From Chitinophagales bacterium (lineage in GTDB: Bacteria > Bacteroidota > Bacteroidia > Chitinophagales > UBA2359), in assembly GCA_020629335.1 (NCBI GenBank), contig JAHDDN010000384.1:1-5514 (forward strand): DNA of 5,514 nt, given 5' to 3'. The notes beneath the pieces are model-generated. The model was not told where the DNA came from. It was given only the letters and a program-made list of their open reading frames with translations, and ran no database searches. This document shows positions 1-5,514 of this stretch, one piece after another; position 1 is the first letter of the stretch; each line of letters starts with the position of its first letter. The translations under genes and the position numbers were made by a program.

Positions 1-740
1 ATGGTGATACGGCTGAGTTTGAAATAAGTGATGATGAAAATGATGGTTATACAACAATCTTTGTGATTACTCAAGGAGACGATTTAATTATTATGGGATT
101 GAACTATACAGACGAAATTGATTTTGCTGACTTAAGTCAACTATTTGGTCCTCCATTAGCTTATGGAGAATATACTGTTCATGCTTTAAATTATGTTGAC
201 TCTGATTTACCAGCATTACAAGGCGCCTTAATGGATGGTGCTACAGGAGTAGATGTTGCTCAATTAATTGCGGATGGCGTGGTTTGTGCTGAATTAGATG
301 TAGATGGTACAACGATTACTTATGAGGATTGTGAACCAGTAGAATGTGTGGCTAGTTATGGTAGTGTTACCCCTCCTAATGACTTAACAATTTGTGACGG
401 TAATACAGCAATCTTTGATGTAAGTAATGATGAGAACGATGGTTATACAACGATCTTTGTGATTACTCAAGGAGATGATTTAACGATCATGGGATTGAAT
501 TACACAGGTGAAATTGATTTTGCTAACTTAAGTCAACCATTTGGTCCTCCATTAGCTTTCGGAGATTATACGGTTCATGCTTTAAATTATGTTGACTCTG
601 ATTTGCCAGCATTACAAGGTGCCTTAATGGATGGCGCTACAGGAGTAGATGTTGCTCAATTAATTGCAGATGGCGTGGTTTGTGCTGAATTAAATGTAGA
701 TGGTACAACGATTGCTTATGATGATTGTATACCTGGTGTA
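1..740 (+). repeat. Tandem 396-bp coding repeat, two near-identical copies
   Basis: Copy A runs from the window edge to about 344 (its first roughly 50 bases lie outside), copy B from about 345 to 740. The offset is exactly 396 bp (132 codons): GTGATTACTCAAGGAGA occurs at 63 and at 459. The proteins differ at only about 14 of some 110 aligned residues, and the stretch from YTVHALNY to DGVVCAEL (about 42 residues) is identical. The homology ends just after the Asp-Cys pair at 726-728. More copies may lie upstream. The period preserves the reading frame, as expected for domain duplication. Confidence 0.92.
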
Positions 741-1016
741 GCAAATGACGACTTAGCAGCAAATGGATTTGGATTTACCAATGTTTACCCATCTCCTGCT
801 ACTGATGTAGCGAATGTTTCATTCCTTTCTAATAACACAGAGTCAGTTACTATCAACTTAACTGATATTGCAGGCAAAATAGTTAGTCAAGAAACAATGA
901 TTGCTCAAGAAGGTGAAAATAATATTGTATTAGATACTCAAGCTTTGAGTAATGGAGTTTACTTAATCTCTATTGCTAAAAATAATGCAGTAATTACTAC
1001 CAAGATTATGAAGTAA
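1..1016 (+). CDS. Repeat-containing secreted/surface protein with C-terminal T9SS sorting domain (5' end missing)
   Basis: The reading frame is open from the window edge (first full codon at 3), so the start lies upstream; a GTG at 63 lies inside a repeat and is not a credible start. The visible 337 residues hold most of one and all of a second 132-residue repeat, then an 83-residue tail. Each repeat carries a GYTTIFVITQGDD segment and up to four Cys, and is rich in Asp/Glu. This resembles the tandem beta-rich, Ig-like extracellular repeats of Saprospiria surface proteins (family resemblance from memory, not searched). The tail from about residue 253 has the type A T9SS sorting-domain pattern: VYPSPATD near its start, LTDIAGKIV in the middle, NGVYLISI and a Lys-rich end (KIMK). 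By family knowledge such proteins cross the outer membrane by T9SS and are released or anchored after removal of the tail. The usual YPNP is YPSP here. Ligand and function are unknown; adhesion or structure is a guess. Confidence 0.88.
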   Translation, partial: GDTAEFEISDDENDGYTTIFVITQGDDLIIMGLNYTDEIDFADLSQLFGPPLAYGEYTVHALNYVDSDLPALQGALMDGATGVDVAQLIADGVVCAELDVDGTTITYEDCEPVECVASYGSVTPPNDLTICDGNTAIFDVSNDENDGYTTIFVITQGDDLTIMGLNYTGEIDFANLSQPFGPPLAFGDYTVHALNYVDSDLPALQGALMDGATGVDVAQLIADGVVCAELNVDGTTIAYDDCIPGVANDDLAANGFGFTNVYPSPATDVANVSFLSNNTESVTINLTDIAGKIVSQETMIAQEGENNIVLDTQALSNGVYLISIAKNNAVITTKIMK

Positions 1017-1039
1017 ACCTTTTGAATATTTAATAAAAC

Positions 1040-1080
1040 AAAGGCCGAATCTTGTCAATGACAGGATTCGGCCTTTTTTA
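1040..1080. terminator. Strong, probably bidirectional intrinsic terminator
   Basis: AAGGCCGAATC (1041-1051) pairs perfectly with GATTCGGCCTT (1065-1075). The stem continues inward through one G-T wobble to C1056-G1060, leaving a three-base loop AAT, and outward by A1040-T1076, giving about 17 pairs. A T-run follows on the + strand (1074-1079), and the opposite side gives a weaker T-rich tract (TGTTTTATTA) on the - strand. It lies between the stops of convergent genes at 1016 and 1106, so it can serve both. Confidence 0.9.
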
Positions 1081-1105
1081 TTTTATCATTTTAATAATAG
1101 TTTCC

Positions 1106-1522
1106 CTACTTATCAGACAAGAAAATTACAATTCCTTTTAAAACAGCCACAACGCAATAAGCGACTATAAAAAATATACTAGTCGCAATGAAAGTTAGCT
1201 TATACTCTGGTGCTTGAGAAATATTGATCTCTGATAAGGTGCTGGATAAAGCAAATAAAACAATTGATATCACTATAAATATTAAAAAAGATTGGGCCAA
1301 ATATCGCAACCAAGCATCCTTAAATACACCAATAATTGGATTGATCCAAGCATAAAGACCAATACTACTAATAGTGATGATCCATTCTATTTCCTTATTA
1401 GCACTCAAGAAGTTCAAAATAACTATTACTAAAGAGCTACATAAAAGCAATACAATCCCCTGTCGCAAAGGAGTCAAGCGATTCGCCTCTTTAATGCTTA
1501 ATATGTTTTTTACATTAGCCAT
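1106..1522 (-). CDS. Small four-helix integral membrane protein, unknown function
   Basis: This 138-residue protein is not recognised. It has a polar, basic N-terminus (about residues 1-20) and four hydrophobic segments at about 22-41, 47-67, 75-95 and 109-135. Short charged links lie between them: NKEIE (42-46), KDAWLR (68-73) and a longer polar loop SEINISQAPEYK (97-108). By the positive-inside tendency the N-terminus is likely cytoplasmic. No catalytic motif or metal ligands are evident and there is no cleavable signal peptide. The ATG at 1522 is the only Met in the protein, so the start is well supported; no Shine-Dalgarno site is present, as is usual in this phylum. It lies 56 bp downstream of the exported hydrolase-like gene on the same strand and ends 26 bp before the terminator, so the two may be co-transcribed. 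That makes an envelope role plausible but unproven. Confidence 0.75.
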   Translation of the reverse strand: MANVKNILSIKEANRLTPLRQGIVLLLCSSLVIVILNFLSANKEIEWIITISSIGLYAWINPIIGVFKDAWLRYLAQSFLIFIVISIVLFALSSTLSEINISQAPEYKLTFIATSIFFIVAYCVVAVLKGIVIFLSDK

Positions 1523-1578
1523 TGGTCTATTTAAATATAATGACTAAACGAAGGATTTTGTTTAAAAAAAGTGGGCCA

Positions 1579-2310
1579 TTATTTATTAGTAACAGTCGAA
1601 ATCAATTCATCTTCCATCCATTTGCGCATCAAATCTCTATTATCTGATAATTTACCAACTACATATTCGGTAGTAACTGCCAGTGCTAATGACTCGTCTA
1701 ATCTTTCCTGAACAACAGATTGTGGAGCCAAAGGAGAAGCATGTGTAAAAAACATTTCACCACCAATATACTCAATAGAACCAATATGAGTATCTAAACC
1801 CACTAAATAAATACCCTCCCCTTCACGAATTAAATAATCTTTCAGTTCATCCATTCGATGATAAGAATTAATACTACTCAATCGGCAAAGAGAATAAATC
1901 ACATTCGTGGCTCTTTGTTGCGCCAACTTAATCCGACCTACCCTAAAACCAGCATGCTTCATAATAGTCGAAATCAAATACCCACAAGCAATTTCTCCAC
2001 TTCTTGGCATCTCGCTCATCCCATTATAATCATAAGGCGTAGCATACCAAAAGTGATTGATCGTTTTATAGCTATTTGTAAAAAACAATTCTAATTCTTC
2101 TAATATCAACCACTTGTTAACCTTAGTTGCTGCCTTATATCGACTCCTATAGTCTTCTAATTCCTTGTTAATATCCTTTAGCGTTTGTTGATAAGCTACT
2201 TCAATAGTCGCTTTACCTTCCTCATCATCCACTGCATAAAGTGACTGTATACTGAGAGAAAGACATAAACATCCTACTATCCATAAAAAGGGAGCTTTCA
2301 TGCATAACAT
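1579..2310 (-). CDS. Exported NlpC/P60-like (papain-fold) cysteine hydrolase candidate
   Basis: A 243-residue protein with an N-terminal signal sequence: hydrophobic core at about 7-24 and a likely signal peptidase I site after SLYA (residue 26), before an acidic mature start. A second ATG at codon 4 (2301) gives the neater signal MKAPFLW and may be the true start. IVGC (11-14) fits a lipobox, but so early and with the hydrophobic run continuing past it that lipidation is less likely. A helical region (about 35-85) precedes a segment with the order expected for NlpC/P60-type folds: Cys109 at the start of a helix (GEIACGYLIS), then GLDTHIG with His175, then MFFTHAS with His190. Cys109 with His175 is the likely catalytic pair; a third polar residue is uncertain. 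Such enzymes usually cut peptidoglycan peptides or other amides in the periplasm; the substrate here is unknown. I recall similar uncharacterised proteins in other Bacteroidota. Strong that it is a real exported protein, moderate on fold. Confidence 0.8.
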   Translation of the reverse strand: MLCMKAPFLWIVGCLCLSLSIQSLYAVDDEEGKATIEVAYQQTLKDINKELEDYRSRYKAATKVNKWLILEELELFFTNSYKTINHFWYATPYDYNGMSEMPRSGEIACGYLISTIMKHAGFRVGRIKLAQQRATNVIYSLCRLSSINSYHRMDELKDYLIREGEGIYLVGLDTHIGSIEYIGGEMFFTHASPLAPQSVVQERLDESLALAVTTEYVVGKLSDNRDLMRKWMEDELISTVTNK

Positions 2311-2415
2311 AAATCATCTATTTAAATGTTGAAAAAAACCTAGAAAAAACAAATTTGGGGTAAAAACTTATCACGATGAGAACTACTTCTAAAGTTAACA
2401 AATTTACGCCATTTA

Positions 2416-2440
2416 TAAGAATAATTTAATAATTATCTTA
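2416..2440. promoter_or_regulatory. AT-rich imperfect palindrome, possible Fur-box-like operator
   Basis: TAAG-A-ATAATT (2416-2426) is the inverse of AATTAT-CTTA (2431-2440), with a one-base bulge and a TAAT spacer: ten pairs in all. The central 19 bases, 2419-2437, match the E. coli Fur box GATAATGATAATCATTATC at 13 of 19 positions, including a perfect ATTATC half. It lies upstream of the candidate promoter of an operon that encodes a Fur-family protein. AT-rich DNA produces such matches by chance, so this is only a candidate. Confidence 0.35.
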
Positions 2441-2481
2441 ATGAATAAAAAAACTTCTTAAACATTGAGTAAAAATCATAC

Positions 2482-2512
2482 TTGAACTTCTAATGGGAAA
2501 TTTATATCTTTA
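2482..2512 (+). promoter_or_regulatory. Candidate Bacteroidota-type promoter for rsh-fur
   Basis: TTG at 2482-2484 is followed after 20 bases by TATCTTTA at 2505-2512. This matches seven of eight positions of the known Bacteroidota -7 element TAnnTTTG, and the spacing falls within the 17-23 bases known for Flavobacterium promoters. Transcription would start near 2518, leaving an untranslated leader of about 25 bases before the ATG at 2545. No equally good pair was found for the leftward gene starting at 2310. Confidence 0.55.
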
Positions 2513-2544
2513 GAGTATATAAAAGTAATACCGAAACTACTCTA

Positions 2545-4866
2545 ATGGTGAATTTAATAGACAATGAAGCGGCATTAACGGGCATATATCAGAAAACTGA
2601 AGAACGAAAAGAAATTCTAAAGGCTTTTGAAGAATTATTAGTTGCCTGTAAACCTTCTATTCAAATAGAAGAAAAGAAACAAATCAGAGACGCTTTCTTA
2701 ATGGCAGCAGACGCTCATAAAGATATGAGGAGAAAGTCAGGAGAACCCTATATTCTACACCCACTTGCTGTGGCTCGTATCGTTGCTGAAGAAATAAGCT
2801 TAGATGCCACCTCTGTCATCTGTGCCCTTCTACATGATGTAGTGGAAGACACCGAAATTTCTCTAAAAGAAATCGCTAAAGCTTTTAATAAAGAAGTGGC
2901 TAATATCGTAGATGGACTCACCAAAATCAGTGGGCTTAAAAGCAAACAAATTAGATTGCAACCTGATGGCAATGTCGCTTTCGAACAAGGCTCTATTCAA
3001 GCAGAAAACTATAAAAAAATACTGCTAACTATCGGAGAAGATATTAGAGTCGTACTCATTAAAATTGCTGATCGACTCCATAATATGCGCACCATGGGTT
3101 CTATGCCCGTAGAGAAACAACAAAGAATTTCCTATGAAACCATGTACCTCTACTCCCCTATCGCACACCGTTTCGGACTTTATCAAATCAAATCGGAATT
3201 AGAAGACCTAAGCCTCAAGTACACCAATAGAGTGGTGTACAAACAAATCGCTAATAAACTGGCTGAAAAGAAACAGCAAAGAGAAAAGTATGTCAAAGAG
3301 TTTATAGGCCCAATTGATCAAGCACTCAAAGACGAAGGCTTCGATAACTTCCAAATCTATGGCCGACCCAAAACCATACATTCCATCCTCAATAAAATAC
3401 AAAAGAAAAATGTAGAATTTGAAGAAATTTATGACCTCTTCGCTATTCGTATCATCATTGACACTCATCCTGGTAAACCGATCTACGATTTTTCAGATGA
3501 TGATCGAAAAGTAGAAAAAACAGCCTGTTGGACAGCCTACTCTGCTATCACCAATCTATACCGACCGAATAGAGACCGATTGAGAGATTGGATCGCCTAT
3601 CCGAAGTCAAATGGTTATGAATCACTCCATACAACTGTCATGGGCCCTGATGGCAAATGGGTGGAAGTACAGATTCGTACAAAAAGAATGCACGAAATTG
3701 CAGAAAAAGGAATCGCCGCCCACTGGAAATATAAAGAAGGTAGCTCTGATGAAGCTTTAGATACCAGTATCCAACGTATCCGTGAAGCACTGAAAGATCT
3801 CGCCGAAAATAATAATGATGCAGTCGATTTTGTCAATGACTTCAAACATAATCTATACGAGAATGAAGTATTCGTATTCACCCCTAAAGGAGATGTAAAA
3901 ACCTTCCCTCATAACTCCAGTGTACTAGATTTTGCATTCTCAGTACATACCGCTGTAGGTAGCACTTGTATAGGAGCCAAACTAAATGGCAAATTAGTCC
4001 CCATTTCTACTAAGTTAACGAGCGGTGACCAAGTAGAAATTATTACCTCCAAAAAACAAAAACCTTCTAAAGATTGGCTAAGCTTCACCAAATCTGCCAG
4101 CGCAAGGGCCAAAATTAAATCCGCCCTCAAAGAAGAGAAAAAACGAATCGCCGAAGATGGTAAAGAAATCTTAAAGCGAAAACTACGTTCCTTCAAAATC
4201 CCTTTCAATCAAACCATCATAGAGGAACTCAAAAACTATTTAAAATACCCAGACTCTCTGGACTTCCTATATAATATTGCCATCAAAAATGTTAACCTAA
4301 ATGTTCTTAAAGAACTCAATTTTAAAGGCAATAAAATAGTACAACAATCAGTAGATCCAGCACCAAAAGAAAATAAAATTGATAATGCTAAACTGGAAGA
4401 AAAAGTTACTAAATTCAACGACTTTGCCATTCTTTCAGACTTCCCGAAAGATATCATGTATAGTATCGCCAACTGCTGTAACCCCGTTAGAGATGATGAG
4501 GTGTTTGGTATTATTACGACGCATCAAGGCATCAAAATTCATAGCATGAATTGCCCAAATGCACCTGATATGTTCGCTAAACACAGCCATAGAATTATCA
4601 AAACTAAATGGAGAGAAGGCCAATTCGCATTCATGACTGGGGTTAAACTGACAGGTATTGATGACCTCGGATTGGTCAATAAAGTAACCAATATTATCTC
4701 CCAAGAACTCAATATCAATATCTGTGGAATATCCTTCGATGCCGTCGATGGAGTATTCGAAGGCATGATCAAAGTTTTTGTCAAAAATCTGGAAGAATTA
4801 AATAACCTCATCGAACGACTCAAAGCCGTCAATGGTATCTATACCGTAAAAAGATACACGATTTAA
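2545..4866 (+). CDS. rsh: Bifunctional-type (p)ppGpp synthetase/hydrolase, RelA/SpoT (Rel) family
   Basis: This cytoplasmic enzyme makes (p)ppGpp from ATP and GDP/GTP and hydrolyses it, controlling the stringent response. Domains in order: HD hydrolase (about 45-200), synthetase (about 240-400), TGS (about 440-502), helical linker, zinc-finger-like region (about 640-672) and C-terminal ACT (about 698-770). The hydrolase has His72, His97-Asp98, Glu101-Asp102 and ADRLHNMRT (Asp176), the full metal and catalytic set, so hydrolysis should be active. The synthetase has GRPK (273-276), YDLFAIR with Asp297, YESLH (358-362) and VEVQIRT with Glu374. RLRD (345-348) occupies the RxKD motif position of bifunctional Rel/SpoT, not the EFDD of RelA. 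The Cys-Cys pair (644-645) and Cys670 of the zinc-finger region are kept. At 773 residues it is somewhat longer than usual, mainly from insertions near 131-150 and 308-326. The ATG at 2545 leaves a normal N-terminus; no Shine-Dalgarno site. fur follows after 33 bp. Confidence 0.97.
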   Translation: MVNLIDNEAALTGIYQKTEERKEILKAFEELLVACKPSIQIEEKKQIRDAFLMAADAHKDMRRKSGEPYILHPLAVARIVAEEISLDATSVICALLHDVVEDTEISLKEIAKAFNKEVANIVDGLTKISGLKSKQIRLQPDGNVAFEQGSIQAENYKKILLTIGEDIRVVLIKIADRLHNMRTMGSMPVEKQQRISYETMYLYSPIAHRFGLYQIKSELEDLSLKYTNRVVYKQIANKLAEKKQQREKYVKEFIGPIDQALKDEGFDNFQIYGRPKTIHSILNKIQKKNVEFEEIYDLFAIRIIIDTHPGKPIYDFSDDDRKVEKTACWTAYSAITNLYRPNRDRLRDWIAYPKSNGYESLHTTVMGPDGKWVEVQIRTKRMHEIAEKGIAAHWKYKEGSSDEALDTSIQRIREALKDLAENNNDAVDFVNDFKHNLYENEVFVFTPKGDVKTFPHNSSVLDFAFSVHTAVGSTCIGAKLNGKLVPISTKLTSGDQVEIITSKKQKPSKDWLSFTKSASARAKIKSALKEEKKRIAEDGKEILKRKLRSFKIPFNQTIIEELKNYLKYPDSLDFLYNIAIKNVNLNVLKELNFKGNKIVQQSVDPAPKENKIDNAKLEEKVTKFNDFAILSDFPKDIMYSIANCCNPVRDDEVFGIITTHQGIKIHSMNCPNAPDMFAKHSHRIIKTKWREGQFAFMTGVKLTGIDDLGLVNKVTNIISQELNINICGISFDAVDGVFEGMIKVFVKNLEELNNLIERLKAVNGIYTVKRYTI

Positions 4867-4899
4867 TGAGCCTTTTAGAGACTTAAATGTTTAAAAGTT

Positions 4900-5361
4900 A
4901 TGATCAAATCTGTAACAGATAAAACCGAAGAGGCTAAAAAGATTTTTATCGCCTACTTAGAAACCAATAAACAACGTAAAACTCCCGAACGTTACGCTAT
5001 CTTAGAAGAAATATATCGACGAAATGACCACTTCGACGCGGACGACCTTTTCCTCCAAATGAAAAGCAATGACTACAATATCAGTCGAGCTACCATCTAT
5101 AATACCCTCGAATTATTAGTCGATTGCGATCTCGTTAGCAAACACCAATTCGGTGATAATATCGCCAAATACGAAAAGGCTTTCGGCTACAAACAACACG
5201 ATCATGTCATCTGCGTAGAATGCAAACAAGTCATGGAATTTTGCGATCCCCGTATCCAACAAATCAAAGACATGGTCAGCAGCTTAACAAAATTCAAAAT
5301 CAGCCATCACTCCCTCAATCTCTACGGTCTCTGCAACGACTGCCAAGATAAACCTAAATAA
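4900..5361 (+). CDS. fur: Fur-family metal-responsive transcriptional regulator
   Basis: This 153-residue DNA-binding repressor has the standard Fur-family layout. The winged helix lies at about 10-90, with RKTPERYAILEEIY and the recognition-helix region SRATIYNTLELLVDCDLV (62-79). The dimerisation and metal-binding part follows. Visible ligands are His44 (DHFDADDL), the QHDH group (His100, His102), two structural-zinc pairs Cys105/Cys108 and Cys145/Cys148, and probably His137. All key positions are present, so it should fold and bind metal. The sequence alone does not separate iron-sensing Fur from a peroxide-sensing PerR or a zinc-sensing Zur, although the N-terminal half looks like the Fur usually annotated in Bacteroidota. 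The ATG at 4900 gives about 20 residues before the first conserved helix, normal for the phylum. The 33-bp gap after rsh holds no terminator, so co-transcription is likely. No intrinsic terminator with a T-run follows the stop. Confidence 0.95.
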   Translation: MIKSVTDKTEEAKKIFIAYLETNKQRKTPERYAILEEIYRRNDHFDADDLFLQMKSNDYNISRATIYNTLELLVDCDLVSKHQFGDNIAKYEKAFGYKQHDHVICVECKQVMEFCDPRIQQIKDMVSSLTKFKISHHSLNLYGLCNDCQDKPK

Positions 5362-5366
5362 TAATT

Positions 5367-5514
5367 TGGGCGTGCCCGTGCGCCAGCTAAGGCGAGTGCG
5401 TAGCACGAGTTAATTTATCATTCATCATTACGCATTAAGCATTCGCCGAAGGCGCACCGTCGGGCTGTCCGTTCTTATGTGGCTATGCTGCTCCTATTCC
5501 GCTAAGGCACCTTA
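5367..5514. repeat. Hairpin-rich dispersed intergenic repeat element (runs off the window)
   Basis: The base composition rises abruptly after the fur stop, well above the AT-rich surroundings. The segment has GGGCGTGCCC at 5368-5377, a CGCC/GGCG hairpin at 5381-5394, a GTGC-GTA-GCAC hairpin at 5396-5406, a second CGCC-GAA-GGCG hairpin at 5444-5454, then GTCGGGCTGTCCG at 5459-5471. GTGCGCC (5378-5384) and GGCGCAC (5451-5457) are inverse, so the two ends can also pair across an AT-rich middle. GCTAAGGC occurs at 5386 and at 5501. No convincing coding frame is seen. From memory, intergenic repeats with a GGGCGTGCCC ... TCGGGCTNTCCG framework and variable hairpin loops are scattered in many Bacteroidota genomes. 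It may act as a transcript-end structure for fur, although no T-run is visible. Confidence 0.6.

Noticed and set aside
63..65. GTG as the start of the repeat protein
   Set aside because: The frame is open to the window edge, and the upstream codons match the equivalent part of repeat B, so the gene begins outside the window.
1523..1578. Separate promoter for the small membrane protein (TATATTTA on the - strand)
   Set aside because: It matches the -7 element at seven of eight positions, but there is no TTG at the right distance and it sits only a few bases from the start codon.
1858..2094. Open frame of 78 codons on the + strand
   Set aside because: It is wholly antisense to the exported hydrolase-like gene, has no recognisable domain or start context, and its composition fits the shadow of a real gene.
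2748..4832. Several open frames of 74-99 codons on the - strand
   Set aside because: All lie antisense to rsh, whose conserved motifs run unbroken through the whole stretch. The antisense products are low-complexity and Ser/Leu-rich with no family features.
4866..4922. Two mini-ORFs before fur (ATG at 4866, six codons; ATG at 4887, eleven codons)
   Set aside because: They are very short, out of frame with fur and lack metal-binding or regulatory residues. A leader peptide cannot be excluded, but nothing supports one.
5367..5514. CRISPR array, tRNA or other structured RNA at the right end
   Set aside because: There are no regularly spaced direct repeats and no cloverleaf or T-loop sequence. 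The short hairpins fit a dispersed intergenic repeat better.

Overview
The window looks like a piece of a low-GC member of the Bacteroidota, probably Saprospiria or a neighbouring class. The evidence is a surface protein ending in a type IX secretion (T9SS) sorting domain, a promoter-like site of the Flavobacterium/Bacteroides type (TTG, 20 nt, TAnnTTT), starts without Shine-Dalgarno sites, and the form of the RelA/SpoT homologue and Fur protein. The exact genus is not determinable from this sequence.

Layout. (1) Positions 1-1016, + strand: the 3' end of a large, acidic, repeat-containing secreted protein. It holds nearly two copies of a 396-bp (132-residue) unit, then a C-terminal T9SS sorting domain. 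(2) Positions 1040-1080: a strong hairpin terminator between convergent genes. (3) Positions 1106-2310, - strand: two genes, read from right to left. The first encodes an exported protein resembling NlpC/P60 cysteine hydrolases, the second a small four-helix membrane protein of unknown function. (4) Positions 2311-2544: an AT-rich divergent intergenic region with an imperfect palindrome resembling a Fur box and a good candidate promoter for the rightward genes. (5) Positions 2545-5361, + strand: a full-length bifunctional-type (p)ppGpp synthetase/hydrolase (Rel/SpoT family) followed after 33 bp by a Fur-family metalloregulator, probably one operon. (6) Positions 5367-5514 and beyond: a non-coding, comparatively GC-rich, hairpin-rich segment that looks like a dispersed intergenic repeat and runs off the window.

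How they fit together: the rsh-fur pair puts the stringent-response alarmone enzyme and a metal/peroxide-type regulator under one likely promoter, with a possible Fur site upstream that would allow feedback. The two leftward genes form a separate envelope-related unit. The repeat protein is an unrelated cell-surface or secreted product. Nothing here amounts to a clear new defence or mobile system. The points most worth a second look are the recently homogenised tandem repeats, the insertions in both catalytic domains of the Rel protein, the uncharacterised exported cysteine-hydrolase candidate, and the repeat element at the right end.
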